Source: Advenella sp. FME57
Lineage (GTDB): Bacteria; Pseudomonadota; Gammaproteobacteria; Burkholderiales; Burkholderiaceae_B
Reading direction: 5' to 3'
Assembly (NCBI RefSeq): GCF_014897675.1
Contig: NZ_JABUXU010000008.1
Coordinates: forward strand, 124,001 to 188,000
Length of the DNA stretch: 64,000 nucleotides
Positions 1 to 9,009 of the stretch are shown one piece after another. The notes under the pieces are model-generated. The model was not told the DNA's origin. It saw only the letters and a program-made list of their open reading frames with translations, and did no database searches. Each line of letters begins with the position of its first letter. Within the stretch, counting starts at the first letter, position 1. A program made the position numbers and the translations under genes.

Positions 1-2
1 GC

Positions 3-578
3 CCAACTATCGTACTTGGACCAAATGTTGGGGTTGCCATGAATACAATCCCCGTGATCGGAATCTACGCTTCATTGTGTCGCGAGCTAGGAAGGCCATT
101 TTCTTATCCGGGCCACATTTGCTATCCACGAGAAGCGGTTGACGTGCGGTTAATTGGTGATGCAATTGTGTGGGCGGCCAACAATCCCAACGCCTGGGGA
201 GAGCATTACAATCTGACAAACGGCGAGGTCTTCAGTTGGCGCGATTTGTGGCCAACACTTGCGGACTATTTTAAAGTTGATCTTGGACCGGATGTCCCAC
301 TTCGGCTCTCGGACTATTTGCCAGATCAAGAGGACCTGTGGGCTAAAATTGTGACTAAGTACGGACTCAGACCGATGAGCTTGAGTGATATTCTTGGACA
401 ATCACATTTCTCAGCAGATGCGCGGTTCGGTTATGGTTTGACAGAACTGCCATCGCCCACCTTTGTCAGCACGGTGAAGATCAAACAGGCCGGATTCACC
501 CAAACCTACGATACTGAGCAGTGCGTAAAACATTGGCTAAATGTGTTAATGGATAGGAAAATTATTCCGACGCCATAA
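3..578 (+). CDS. SDR/epimerase-like oxidoreductase, C-terminal part
   Basis: The frame is open from base 3, so the true start and the N-terminal NAD(P)-binding Rossmann motif lie outside the window. The visible ~190 residues begin PTIVLGPNVGVAMN and contain WAANNPNAWGEHYNLTNGE and a WRDLWPTLADYF stretch, which I associate with extended SDR proteins of the NAD-dependent epimerase/PRISE (progesterone 5-beta-reductase-like) group. In that group this part forms the substrate-binding lobe. The internal ATG at base 39 has no ribosome-binding site and sits inside the conserved block, so it is not the start. The substrate cannot be told from this part. The gene ends in TAA and is followed by a long AT-rich gap, so it is probably the last gene of its transcript. 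Confidence 0.7.
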   Translation, partial: PTIVLGPNVGVAMNTIPVIGIYASLCRELGRPFSYPGHICYPREAVDVRLIGDAIVWAANNPNAWGEHYNLTNGEVFSWRDLWPTLADYFKVDLGPDVPLRLSDYLPDQEDLWAKIVTKYGLRPMSLSDILGQSHFSADARFGYGLTELPSPTFVSTVKIKQAGFTQTYDTEQCVKHWLNVLMDRKIIPTP

Positions 579-1436
579 TCATGTGAATGCAGAGATGAGC
601 AAATACTACGTTTTGGTAAACGTGGCCCGATCGCAGATTTTGGATTTGCCGTCAGTTTATTTCGTATGAATAAAAATGTATTTTGAAACCAAAACGCAAA
701 ATTTATTTATAAAAATTCGGCATCTGAAAGAGAAAGTGCAGAAGTTGGGGACATCTGTAGTTCACCACTGGGGCTAGCGAAACCTGGCTGGAAACCACCG
801 CTGCACGCCGCTGTGTATTTTCAATGATACGTTTACGTTGACATAAAAGAGCGATAGTAACAGCCGAGAACCATGTTCAGATTCGCTTTAAATTGCGATT
901 GAATTTTTATAAAAAAAACCTCACGCAAGAATTTGGCGAGGTGATTTTTGGAAATATCACTGGGTGCATTATTAGAATTTCTTTGCCCAGAGCGAACAGC
1001 GCTTATTTTTAAAATATTGTCGTCTGTTCGCGATTCGAATATTACACCTGTATCTAAAAATTTCAACATAACGTTTTCCCCAATGCCTGCGCCGAAAGCG
1101 GTGCATGCAACCGTATTCGGCAACCTGCACCGGAAGCATTTGACAGAATCGGGTAAAAGGACGGTGAGCGAAAAGTCGCCATTGGCTATTTCCAGCCCAC
1201 GCTTTTGTGCTTTGCGATTATTGACTCCGTCTCAAACTGTCGTTGTTTTTTTATTCAAATGATGACTACACCAACTTGCCGCCGTTGTATTGAGATTCGA
1301 CATGATACGAATTAGCAACAGCTTCGTATGGTATTTCGCGAATATAAAAATGGCTCTTTCATCGTGATGCTCAAGGCAATCTGTTTTTCTATTGCAAATG
1401 CAAAAAATGAGAACAAAAAATCAGAGGCCAAAAGAG

Positions 1437-1673
1437 ATGATTGGGTTGTTATATTTGTGGATTGGAAGCGCGAATTATGTCGAGTTCCCGAGCCTTGGAT
1501 TTTTACATGTCATTGCAACCATATTGCTGCGCAAGCATATGCAATGGGCTCCATTTTTTACTGTATTAATATTATTAATATTTTATATTAAGTTACAAAT
1601 AGCAATATTATTTTTTAAAATATATTGCATACGTAAAATAAAACGCGCACACTCTGCATCGTGGTTCAATTAA
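1437..1673 (+). CDS. possible small membrane protein, doubtful
   Basis: An open frame of about 78 codons from an ATG at 1437. It encodes three hydrophobic stretches, the clearest around HVIATILL and APFFTVLILLIFYIKL, followed by a basic tail. AT-rich DNA easily gives hydrophobic residues by chance, another frame (1328-1591) overlaps it, and only a weak AGAGG lies upstream. I do not recognise the sequence. It is kept as a doubtful candidate because it is the only frame in the gap with membrane-protein character. Confidence 0.18.
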   Translation: MIGLLYLWIGSANYVEFPSLGFLHVIATILLRKHMQWAPFFTVLILLIFYIKLQIAILFFKIYCIRKIKRAHSASWFN

Positions 1674-2063
1674 TAATTATTATGAAATATAAAAATTGAG
1701 ACTTAACAGCAATAGCGTTCAGGATGAATTGTTTAAAAAATAAATATTTATATGTAATTGATATTAAACAATTATTTTAATAACACGCTTTACTGGCCTA
1801 TTATCTCACGATCCAATATTTCCGATAATACAAAGAACGCGCTGGCCTTATTAAACAGGCTTGCGTCAATAAAACAATTAAAACCAGGTAACTAATTAAT
1901 TCTTATATATTACCAAAATTAATTATCGTAAATAAATATTTGTAACGTCATTGGTTGTCTGGTCGCAGGTTTCGGGCCGGATAAATCGGCGGTCTCTATC
2001 AATCTTCAATACGCGTATTGCGTGGATCAACAGAGAAATTGCTGCTTTATTTGATCTGAAAAA

Positions 2064-2080
2064 CCGGACATGAGGTCCGG
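2064..2080. promoter_or_regulatory. inverted repeat upstream of secreted protein gene
   Basis: CCGGAC, five-base spacer ATGAG, GTCCGG: a perfect 6+6 inverted repeat 37 bases upstream of the ATG at 2117. It could be an operator or a hairpin in the 5' untranslated region. It is not repeated before the second paralogue at 2670. Confidence 0.4.
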
Positions 2081-2116
2081 AACTTTAATGCTATCTATCC
2101 TTTAAGGAGCAGCAAA

Positions 2117-2518
2117 ATGAAAAAACTACTATTAATCTCTGCATCTGCTTTGGTAATGGCTTCAAGCGGCGTATACGCTGCGACTCTGACTGGTGGTTTT
2201 TATGGTGTGGGCGGTACGGCAGGCAGTACCGCCGGCGGTGGTTCCAGTGCGACCGGCAGCCAGGGTTCAATTCTGGCAGGCGCAGCGACCAACGCGTCGG
2301 CAGCTCAGAACCAGACTATGTCAGGTGCACAGGTCACAGGCGGTTTTGGGGGTGTCACGACAATTACAGAAGGCAATTCGTTGTCAACACAAACCAATAC
2401 CGGCGGTGCGCTGGGCCTGGCTGGTCAGACATCTAATGCGGGAGCAGGGGGCACATTCGGGTCAGGTGCCACTGGCAATTTTGGCACCATTGGCGGCTTT
2501 CTTAGCTTCGTACCGTAA
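2117..2518 (+). CDS. small secreted Gly/Ser/Gln/Asn-rich protein, copy 1
   Basis: 133 residues. A classical signal peptide (MKKLLLISASALVMASSGVYA) is followed by a mature chain very rich in Gly, Ala, Ser and Thr with regularly placed Gln/Asn (QNQT, STQTNT, GQTSNA) and no Cys. Function unknown. It is a paralogue of the next gene: both share GSTA-GGSS, GSQGS, AQV-GG-GGVTT, SQTN, GQTSNA-AGG-F-SGA-G-FGTIG and end in VP/TP. Low-complexity chains with spaced S-x-Q-x-N motifs recall curlin-like amyloid subunits or surface glycine-rich proteins, but no exact curlin repeat is present, so that is inference only. A good ribosome-binding site (AAGGAGC) precedes the ATG. Confidence 0.75.
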   Translation: MKKLLLISASALVMASSGVYAATLTGGFYGVGGTAGSTAGGGSSATGSQGSILAGAATNASAAQNQTMSGAQVTGGFGGVTTITEGNSLSTQTNTGGALGLAGQTSNAGAGGTFGSGATGNFGTIGGFLSFVP

Positions 2519-2669
2519 TATCTCTTGATTCGGCAATAACTCAAAGTAACCGGGCCTTGTTCAGATCAATGCCGACGCGTTGACAGTACTTAGCGGGTCG
2601 CAGTAGAACATTGACCTGGTTACCCAACAGAGCATATGCCAGTTAAGACCGCAACTCAAGGAGTTGAAA

Positions 2670-3065
2670 ATGAAAAAACTATTATTGTTATCAGCGCTGG
2701 TGATTGCGTCGACGGCCGTTTCGGCACAAACCATAACAATTGGCGCGTTTGCCACCAGTGGGGGCGCAGGTAGTACAGCCAGTGGCGGCTCGTCGGTAGC
2801 CGGCAGTCAGGGCTCGCTTGGCACCTCGGCCGCCGGCAATACCTCTGCTGCATCCAATCAAACGGGGTCTGCTGCGCAGGTAGTGGGCGGGCCCGGCGGC
2901 GTGACAACGCAAACCGCCGGACAATCTGTTTCTTCGCAAACCAATTCCGGGTTTTCTCTCGGATTTGCGGGACAGACATCCAATGCGGTTGCCGGTGGTG
3001 CCTTTACATCCGGAGCGAGTGGCACCTTTGGAACGATCGGCTCCTTTGTTCACTGGACACCTTAA
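2670..3065 (+). CDS. small secreted Gly/Ser/Gln/Asn-rich protein, copy 2
   Basis: 131 residues, a tandem paralogue of the preceding gene with nearly the same length and the same order of motifs. I chose the ATG at 2670 because AAGGAG lies eight bases before it; an in-frame TTG at 2664 is less likely. The signal peptide ends around VSAQ. The mature part carries ASNQT, SSQTNSG and GFAGQTSNA and ends GTIGSFVHWTP; it lacks Cys. It is separated from copy 1 by about 150 bp, so it may have its own promoter. The two copies have diverged considerably, which points to an old duplication kept by selection. Function unknown. Confidence 0.75.
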   Translation: MKKLLLLSALVIASTAVSAQTITIGAFATSGGAGSTASGGSSVAGSQGSLGTSAAGNTSAASNQTGSAAQVVGGPGGVTTQTAGQSVSSQTNSGFSLGFAGQTSNAVAGGAFTSGASGTFGTIGSFVHWTP

Positions 3066-3146
3066 AGCGGGCGCCGATCGCATAAGCACGTAATCAACGA
3101 AAACATCTTCTCGGGGAGGGCGCGCTCTCTCCGTAAGGGAATTGCC

Positions 3147-3809
3147 ATGAAAATGATACTTGTCGTTACCCTTGGGTTGCTGCTGTCACCTCCGGTGTTT
3201 GCCCAATCAGCGGGCGCTATCTCGGGTTCAAATTCAAATGCCAATAGCGGGTCAAACGCCAATTCGAATCAGTCTGCCGACTCCGGTGCGGCTGCGGTCG
3301 TTGACCTGACCTTTGGCGGCTCCGAGCAAAGACGTACACAGACGGTCCACACAACCCCAAATGTATATGCACCGCCCAGTATGTTTGGCGGCGTGAACAA
3401 CTGCGGTCAGTCGAGCACATTTGGTATTGGTGCGACCGGTTTTGGTATCGGTGGTTCGCTGGCCGGTGAGTCGGAAGCGTGTAATGCGCGTGAAGATACC
3501 AGTATTGCGTACAAGTTGGGATACAAAGATGTGGCGGACATGCGTTTTTTCTGTTTCGGTGAAGACGTGAACCGCAAAGCCTATGAGTCCACTGGTCGAA
3601 GTTGTCCGAACTATGCAACGGCGAAAGGGCTTCCGGAACGTCCGGTGGCGGCCGCTGATAACAGTAGGATCAATAACAGTCAGAGCCAGCGCAATACCAA
3701 CCGTGTCGTTGCGACGACGCCGGTCATAAGTCCGGTTGTTTATGTGGACAGCCCAAGGCTGCAGCCCCAGAGTACGCAGGATCTTCGCGTATTTTACGGT
3801 TCGAATTGA
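3147..3809 (+). CDS. secreted Cys-containing protein of unknown function
   Basis: 220 residues with a signal peptide (cleavage near VFAQS), an Asn/Ser-rich stretch (GSNSNANSGSNANSNQSAD), then a distinct domain with four cysteines in the pattern NNCGQS, ACNARED, FFCFGED and RSCPNYA around LGYKDVADM. The four Cys could form two disulfides in the periplasm or outside the cell. The C-terminal third is rich in Asn, Gln and Pro. It follows the two Gly-rich secreted proteins in the same direction, about 80 bp downstream, and may be an assembly or accessory factor for them, but this is only inferred from position. The start is supported by AAGGGA upstream. I do not recognise the family. Confidence 0.7.
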   Translation: MKMILVVTLGLLLSPPVFAQSAGAISGSNSNANSGSNANSNQSADSGAAAVVDLTFGGSEQRRTQTVHTTPNVYAPPSMFGGVNNCGQSSTFGIGATGFGIGGSLAGESEACNAREDTSIAYKLGYKDVADMRFFCFGEDVNRKAYESTGRSCPNYATAKGLPERPVAAADNSRINNSQSQRNTNRVVATTPVISPVVYVDSPRLQPQSTQDLRVFYGSN

Positions 3810-4367
3810 CAGCGCCATCTTGGCATTGCAAAAAAATTATCGGACCAACTGCAAATGAGGCTGAAATATGTTTGCTATCCAAAGCCCGGTTGCTTTGAGC
3901 TATGGTTCGGGCAGCCAGCGGGAAAAACAAGGCGTCGTCGCCATTGATAATGGCATATGACGGCGCCCTGTAGCTTGCCGGGTGGTCATTGTGTTTTTAA
4001 TGCGTGATATTGTGACCGGCCAGAAAAATGTCGAACAGGCCAGGGCGCACTACGGCAAGAAATTTCTGAACTAGCGCCGGGAAAAGCACGCACCGTACAT
4101 GAAAAAATTACGGTTTGAGCCGAACCGAGAAAACGCCATGGATCCTGGTGAAGTCATATTGTCCCAAAAACGATCTTGAGCGGGCAGTGGAAGAAGGCGA
4201 GCAGGTCGGCGGGTAAGGTCGCTGATATAGAAGGGAGTCAAATGTGGGCTGCTTGTGAATCGGCTATAAATTAAGCAACGCGCAGTCTCGGGATTAATTG
4301 CATTTGCTGCTGGATCACAGGTCCAACTACTGTCCGTATTGACCACGACGTTGCAACCGGCGACAGT
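3810..4367. other. intergenic region, possibly decayed coding DNA
   Basis: About 560 bases without a supported gene. Two short plus-strand stretches look protein-like but are broken by stops: codons ending ...YGKKFLN at about 3959-4073, and a piece reading NDLERAVEEGEQVGG at about 4150-4217. They may be remnants of an old gene, but I cannot name a parent. A minus-strand open frame (4071-4346) has no ribosome-binding site and odd composition, and is not accepted. Confidence 0.4.
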
Positions 4368-5423
4368 TCACCTATTACACATGTATTGAAATCGGCCGAT
4401 TGCATCCATCAGCTGCTGCTGTAATCGGCTAACAATACAGGCCACGGACTCGACCGAGTGTGCAAAACCCACCGCCGGTCCCATTGACAGCATGCCTTCT
4501 TCGTGTTCTCCCTGTCCGTAGGCCAGTGCTTTTGTGCGCACACCACTGATTAACTCCCCGAAATCAGCATACTCACGTGCGCCGGCTTGTTCCATGGCAG
4601 CGACCTTGCGGGCATTGTTATTGTTAATGACTCGCCAGGTGTCGCCCAAGGACCCAAGAACCGTACAGGTGCCGTGCTGGTCCGTGGCGGCCACGCGTTG
4701 CTTGTATGCCTGGTGTGCTGGTGTTTCGTGCGCTAGCGTGAAAATACTGCCCATGACCACGGCATCGGCGCCCAAGGCAAGTGCAGCTGCAATTTGCCGT
4801 CCGTGGCCAATACCCCCGCCCAACGCTAGTGGAATGTGCAACTTCTCAAGCGCATATGCACCATTCAAAAACGTTGGCAACTGGTTGCTGCCGGGGTGGC
4901 CGCCTTCTTCCATGCCAACCAGGGTTACCGCGTCTACGCCAAGATTCTGTGCGGCAACAGCGTGGCGTACATGGGCACATTTATGAATCACGATCGAATT
5001 GGTTTGTCGCAATTGAGGCAATAGCGATGTTGGTGGCAGCCCCGCTGTTTCGAAAATACGCACGCCTTCCTCAAGAGCAATGCGTAAACGCTCAAGCACG
5101 ACGTCATTGTTCTGCATACGACGCGATAGCGTCAGATTGACTCCGAAGGGCATGCCACCAGTCAAGTGACGACATGTCTGCAGTTCCTGACGGAATCGCT
5201 CATTAGAATTTGAGCTGCGCGCCGTGATAAATCCCATGCCACCGGCGTTGACCATTGCGGCGACCAAGTTTGCATCGGAAAGCCACATCATGCCACCCAG
5301 AAGGAAAGGCCATTGGATACCGAGCAATGTGGTTATGCGTGTCGGATATTGATCCGGGATATTCGCATTGCAATGAAGAATGTCAATGTCTGTTGCGCTA
5401 TCAGCTCTTGCGTCCATGTTCAT
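4368..5423 (-). CDS. nitronate monooxygenase-family flavoprotein
   Basis: 351 residues. FMN-dependent TIM-barrel enzyme of the nitronate monooxygenase (2-nitropropane dioxygenase) family, which oxidises alkyl nitronates; several members have other or unknown substrates. Visible motifs are the N-terminal GGMMWLSDANLVAAMVNAGGMGF, GVNLTL, the VDAVTLVGMEEGGHPG segment around the FMN phosphate site, and LALGGGIGHGRQIAAALALGADAVVMGS near the C-terminus. The start overlaps the stop of the upstream iclR-type gene by four bases (ATGA), so the two are translationally coupled. Length is normal for the family. It may act in the same pathway as the divergent dehydrogenase operon or remove reactive nitro compounds. 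Confidence 0.85.
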   Translation of the reverse strand: MNMDARADSATDIDILHCNANIPDQYPTRITTLLGIQWPFLLGGMMWLSDANLVAAMVNAGGMGFITARSSNSNERFRQELQTCRHLTGGMPFGVNLTLSRRMQNNDVVLERLRIALEEGVRIFETAGLPPTSLLPQLRQTNSIVIHKCAHVRHAVAAQNLGVDAVTLVGMEEGGHPGSNQLPTFLNGAYALEKLHIPLALGGGIGHGRQIAAALALGADAVVMGSIFTLAHETPAHQAYKQRVAATDQHGTCTVLGSLGDTWRVINNNNARKVAAMEQAGAREYADFGELISGVRTKALAYGQGEHEEGMLSMGPAVGFAHSVESVACIVSRLQQQLMDAIGRFQYMCNR

Positions 5424-6238
5424 ATATCTTTTCCTAATAGCAGAACAGGGTGCAACTCACGGGCCAGTTGGCTGATCAGGGGGCCGACTTCTTCGAGCAT
5501 GAGCGGGGTGGGCAGCAGGGAGCTGGGTCCGCCGCAGCTGACCACAAGCCGCTCGCCATCGGGAAGTTTGATCCCCGAGGCCACGGTATTGATCTGGTAT
5601 ATGGGCCGCTCGTGATAGACAAAACCACGCTCAGGATAGCGTGCCAGCGCCTGTTTCATTGCCTTGAATTCGGAGGCATCTGCCAGCTTGCCACTGCTCT
5701 GGGCTTCGGTCAGCAGTTGGTCGCGCACCTCGGGATTGCAGTTTGCCAGATATGCCCAGCCAATCGCGCTGTGAAACAAGGGGATACGCGAACCTACACG
5801 CAGATTCATCAACAGCGGTGAATTGCCCTGGCAGCGCAGCAGATAGACAATACTATTGCCCTCCCGTCGGCCCAGAGCAACGGCCACTTGATAGCGGTCG
5901 GCAATCGCCTGCAGCATGGGTCGGACGACCTCCAGCGCATCCTGGCCCGCCAATGCCGCAGCGCCTAACGCAATCGCAGCTGTTCCCAATTGCAACTTGT
6001 CCTTACCCGGGACGTTCGTGAGAAACCCGGTTTTCTGCAATGTATAGCATAGTCGCCATACAGTGGGTTGCGCTAACCCGGTCATTTGGGCGATGTCCGT
6101 TGTTCCCAGCATCCTTTGCTCAGCATCAAAACATTGCAATATTTCCAGGCCTCGTGCCAGCGCAGTGACGAACTGCCTGTCAGGTGTGTCGGATGTCATT
6201 GCATTTTCATCGTCTTTTGGATTGGGGCGTCTTGACAT
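5420..6238 (-). CDS. IclR-family transcriptional regulator
   Basis: 272 residues. N-terminal winged helix (about residues 25-90, with TTDIAQMTGLAQPTVWRL) and a C-terminal effector-binding domain typical of IclR, ending ISQLARELHPV. A good AAAGAGGA ribosome-binding site precedes the ATG at 6238. It is transcribed with the nitronate monooxygenase and divergently from the alcohol/aldehyde dehydrogenase operon, the usual layout for a local regulator. It probably controls both directions from the 60-bp gap in response to a small aromatic or aliphatic acid; the ligand is unknown. Confidence 0.9.
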   Translation of the reverse strand: MSRRPNPKDDENAMTSDTPDRQFVTALARGLEILQCFDAEQRMLGTTDIAQMTGLAQPTVWRLCYTLQKTGFLTNVPGKDKLQLGTAAIALGAAALAGQDALEVVRPMLQAIADRYQVAVALGRREGNSIVYLLRCQGNSPLLMNLRVGSRIPLFHSAIGWAYLANCNPEVRDQLLTEAQSSGKLADASEFKAMKQALARYPERGFVYHERPIYQINTVASGIKLPDGERLVVSCGGPSSLLPTPLMLEEVGPLISQLARELHPVLLLGKDI

Positions 6239-6300
6239 GAATATCCTCTTTCATTATGATAATTCAATTAGCAAATTAATAATTCGCACTGCAAATTATA
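6239..6300. promoter_or_regulatory. divergent promoter region of iclR and dehydrogenase operon
   Basis: A 62-bp AT-rich gap between divergently read genes. It contains related AATTCAATTAGCAAATT and AATTCGCACTGCAAATT segments (about 6262-6297), a near-direct repeat that may be the IclR binding site. The exact promoter elements cannot be placed with confidence. Confidence 0.4.
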
Positions 6301-7509
6301 ATGGAAATGATGGAAGACATCAATACCCGCTCTGCGGTTCTTCAAATCAGCGGCGCCGTATCATGGCCAGGCAACTGCTATTGGGGGCCGTCCGCGGTAC
6401 GGCAAGTAATCGAGGCCGCCGAATCCAGGCTGCGCCGTCCGCTTGTCATCACCGACCCGGGTGCATGGCGTGCCAGTAGCGCTGTTGTGCAGGCGGCGCT
6501 TGCCGCAAGGTCAATACAGGATTGGCAGGTATTCGAAGGGGTGGTGGCCAACCCATCGCTGGCCGAGGTACGAGAAGCATTGCGTATGGCGCGACATTCC
6601 GGTTGTGTCAGTATTATCGCCGTGGGTGGAGGCAGTGTTATTGACGTTGCCAAAGTCGTGTTTGGATGTCTTTGCAGTGGCCTGGAGCCTGAAGAGCTGG
6701 CGGCACCTCGCGGCCAGGCATGGCTTGATGGTCCTGTTCGGCCTGATGCGCCGTTATTGCTTGCCATTCCCACGACCTCGGGCACGGGTAGCGAGAGTAG
6801 CTCAGCGGCGCTGATTCAGGGCGATGACGGGCGCAAGCATATGTACCGTTCTTTGCGAACCCGTCCCGCGTTGGTCGCGCTACAACCTGACCTTACCTTG
6901 AACCTGCCAATGCGGCCGACTGCGCAAGGCGGATTCGACGCGTTGCTGCATGCACTGGGTGCGCTGGTCAATACCGATTGCAACCCGATTGGTAAAGCCA
7001 TCGCCTTGCACGCCCTGCATGCCTGCATGCAAGCCTTACCCTTGGTGCTCGAAAAACCGGAAAATCTGGCTGCGCGTACAGAGATGCAGATGGGGGCATA
7101 TCTTGCAGGTGTGGCAATCGGCATCAGCAAAGTAGACGCCGTCCATGCCATGTGTACACCGCTGGAGTCGGTCGCAGACATGGCGCATGCCGAAGTGCTG
7201 GCCCCTGTCTTTCGCGTGGTGTCGCGCTACACCGTGCAGACGCATGCCAGCGTTTACGCCAATACCGTTAGGCATTTGAATATTGCTGGTACGGGCGATG
7301 ATCATAGGGGCGCGCAGGCGCTGATCGAGCGGATCGAACAGTTGGCGCGACAGGCCAATCTCTCTCTTTATCTGACCAATTTGCAATTGTCCGAACAGCA
7401 GGCCGGTCAACTGGCGACCCAGGCTGTGCAAAGCGCATCCATGCCGCTTAACCCTCGCCGTCTCACCCACGAAGAAATCAAATCACTGTACCTGCAAATG
7501 GGCAATTAA
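6301..7509 (+). CDS. iron-containing alcohol dehydrogenase
   Basis: 402 residues, NAD(P)-dependent group III (Fe) alcohol dehydrogenase, converting an alcohol to an aldehyde or ketone. Seen: the nucleotide-binding GGGSVIDVAK at residues 109-118, TTSGTGSESSS at 158-168, and the four metal ligands in canonical spacing (Asp213, His217, His282, His296). The metal-binding region is atypical (FDALLHALG and VDAVHAMCTP), so this is a divergent subfamily, possibly of the maleylacetate reductase-like branch. The start is uncertain: ATG codons at 6301, 6307 and 6310 all lack a strong ribosome-binding site. It is the first gene of the operon divergent from iclR. Confidence 0.85.
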   Translation: MEMMEDINTRSAVLQISGAVSWPGNCYWGPSAVRQVIEAAESRLRRPLVITDPGAWRASSAVVQAALAARSIQDWQVFEGVVANPSLAEVREALRMARHSGCVSIIAVGGGSVIDVAKVVFGCLCSGLEPEELAAPRGQAWLDGPVRPDAPLLLAIPTTSGTGSESSSAALIQGDDGRKHMYRSLRTRPALVALQPDLTLNLPMRPTAQGGFDALLHALGALVNTDCNPIGKAIALHALHACMQALPLVLEKPENLAARTEMQMGAYLAGVAIGISKVDAVHAMCTPLESVADMAHAEVLAPVFRVVSRYTVQTHASVYANTVRHLNIAGTGDDHRGAQALIERIEQLARQANLSLYLTNLQLSEQQAGQLATQAVQSASMPLNPRRLTHEEIKSLYLQMGN

Positions 7510-7519
7510 GGATCCTGTC

Positions 7520-8983
7520 ATGAATGTTATTGATTCCAAACCATACGAGATGCTCGTCGACGGGCGCTGGCAAGCCGGCCGGGACGGGCTGGTCTTTGAC
7601 ACACTCAACCCGGCCACAGCAAAACCCCTTGCCCAGGTATATCAGGCAGACGCGGCTGACGTGGATGCAGCCGTACAGGCAGCCCACAACGCATTCGAAC
7701 ATGACTGGCGCAGGACCACGCCGGCCGAACGCGGCCGATTGCTAAGACGCCTGGCGGCGCTTTTTGATCGTGATCGGGAAAAACTCGCGTGGATAGAGAC
7801 ATTGAACGTTGGCAAGCCCATTACGCATTCGCTCGAATCGCTCAAGGCCATGCCGTCTTCACTGGAGTACTTTGCGGGCATGATTCCTGCCGTGCGCGGC
7901 GAAACGATCGCCGTGGGAAACAGCGATGTCCTCAATTACACCATTCGGGAGCCGCTGGGCGTTTGTGCGCTGATTATGCCGTGGAACTACCCGATGACGC
8001 TGACGATCAACAAACTGGGGCCTGCGCTGGCAGCCGGCAATACCATCGTGCTCAAGCCGTCCGAGGTCACGCCGCTGTCGACCCTGGCGCTGGCGCGGCT
8101 GTTCGAGGAAGCGGGCTTCCCGCCTGGCGTTGTCAATGTGGTCAATGGCCTAGGGGCGACCGTAGGCGAACAATTGGTCACGCATCCGCTCGTGTCCAGA
8201 GTGTCGTTCACAGGCGGAACCGTCACCGGTGCCCGCATTCTCGCTTCCACCGCAAACGACTTGAAGCGGGTCACGCTGGAACTGGGTGGCAAGTCGCCAC
8301 TGATCGTGTTTGAAGATGCCGCGCTGGACAAGGCTGTTGCTGTCGCAGCGGGAGACATCATCAAGAATTCCGGCCAGGTATGTATTGCCTGCACACGCAT
8401 ACTTGTGCAGGAAACGATACTTGATGATTTTCTTGATCGTCTGCAAAAGCGCCTGCGAGCAGTGCGGGTTGGCACGCCTGGAGCGCCCGATACCGAAATG
8501 GGACCGCTGGTCAGCGCAGCGCAAAAGCAGCGTGTCGAGCACTACATTCGGCTTGCGACAGAAGAGGGGGCCAAGCCCGCTTCTTTTGGCGACATCGCTC
8601 TGGACGAGAACACGGCATCCGGCTTTTTTGTGCCGCCCACGTTGCTGTTGCAATCGGGCGCGCAAATGCAATCGGCACAGGATGAAATCTTCGGACCGGT
8701 GCAGTCCGTCATCACGTTCAAGGATGAAGACGATGCCTTGCGTATTGCCAATCACTCGCGCTATGGACTGGCAGCCGTGGTCTTCACGCGGGATGGCGGA
8801 CGGGCATTGAGAATGGCAAGGGGTCTGCAATCGGGAAGCGTTGCCATTAATACCGGCGTGCGCACGTCCTTCGATGCGCCTTTTGGCGGCTATAAGCTTT
8901 CCGGCATCGGCAAGGAGCGTGGACTGGAAGCCATTTATGAAAACACGCAGTTAAAGAACGTCAAATATGACATGAGTGTTTGA
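7520..8983 (+). CDS. NAD(P)-dependent aldehyde dehydrogenase
   Basis: 487 residues, normal length for the family; oxidises an aldehyde to the carboxylic acid. All hallmarks are present: PWNYP (residues 154-158), KPSE (179-182), FTGG (230-233), catalytic Glu254 in LELGGKSP, nucleophile Cys288 in NSGQVCIA, and EIFGPV towards the C-terminus. It resembles betaine-, aminobutyraldehyde- and phenylacetaldehyde-type enzymes. It lies ten bases after the Fe-alcohol dehydrogenase with AAGGA before the ATG, so the two probably act in series on one substrate. Confidence 0.92.
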   Translation: MNVIDSKPYEMLVDGRWQAGRDGLVFDTLNPATAKPLAQVYQADAADVDAAVQAAHNAFEHDWRRTTPAERGRLLRRLAALFDRDREKLAWIETLNVGKPITHSLESLKAMPSSLEYFAGMIPAVRGETIAVGNSDVLNYTIREPLGVCALIMPWNYPMTLTINKLGPALAAGNTIVLKPSEVTPLSTLALARLFEEAGFPPGVVNVVNGLGATVGEQLVTHPLVSRVSFTGGTVTGARILASTANDLKRVTLELGGKSPLIVFEDAALDKAVAVAAGDIIKNSGQVCIACTRILVQETILDDFLDRLQKRLRAVRVGTPGAPDTEMGPLVSAAQKQRVEHYIRLATEEGAKPASFGDIALDENTASGFFVPPTLLLQSGAQMQSAQDEIFGPVQSVITFKDEDDALRIANHSRYGLAAVVFTRDGGRALRMARGLQSGSVAINTGVRTSFDAPFGGYKLSGIGKERGLEAIYENTQLKNVKYDMSV

Positions 8984-9009
8984 GCAGTTAATAATCCAAG
9001 GAGGAAGTG

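Larger units (their letters stand above)
579..2116. other. long AT-rich intergenic region
   Basis: About 1.5 kb with no convincing gene. Base composition becomes strongly AT-rich from about 1300 to 1960, unlike the flanking genes. A short perfect inverted repeat (ACGTTT, loop TGGT, AAACGT) lies at 608-623 just after the SDR stop, but has no T-tract, so it is only a weak terminator candidate. Open frames of 90-105 codons exist on both strands (833-1123 minus; 948-1262 plus; 1328-1591 plus), but they overlap each other, lack good ribosome-binding sites and look like no family I know. The AT-rich part may be the regulatory region of the secreted-protein genes that follow. Confidence 0.6.

Noticed and set aside
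948-1262. 104-codon plus-strand frame in the AT-rich gap, and its antisense partner at 833-1123
   Set aside because: No ribosome-binding site, mutual overlap on opposite strands, no recognisable motif.
4071-4346. 91-codon minus-strand frame
   Set aside because: No ribosome-binding site, unusual residue composition, overlaps apparent gene remnants on the other strand.
7789-8313. 174-codon frame inside the aldehyde dehydrogenase gene
   Set aside because: Out-of-frame shadow of a fully conserved aldehyde dehydrogenase.
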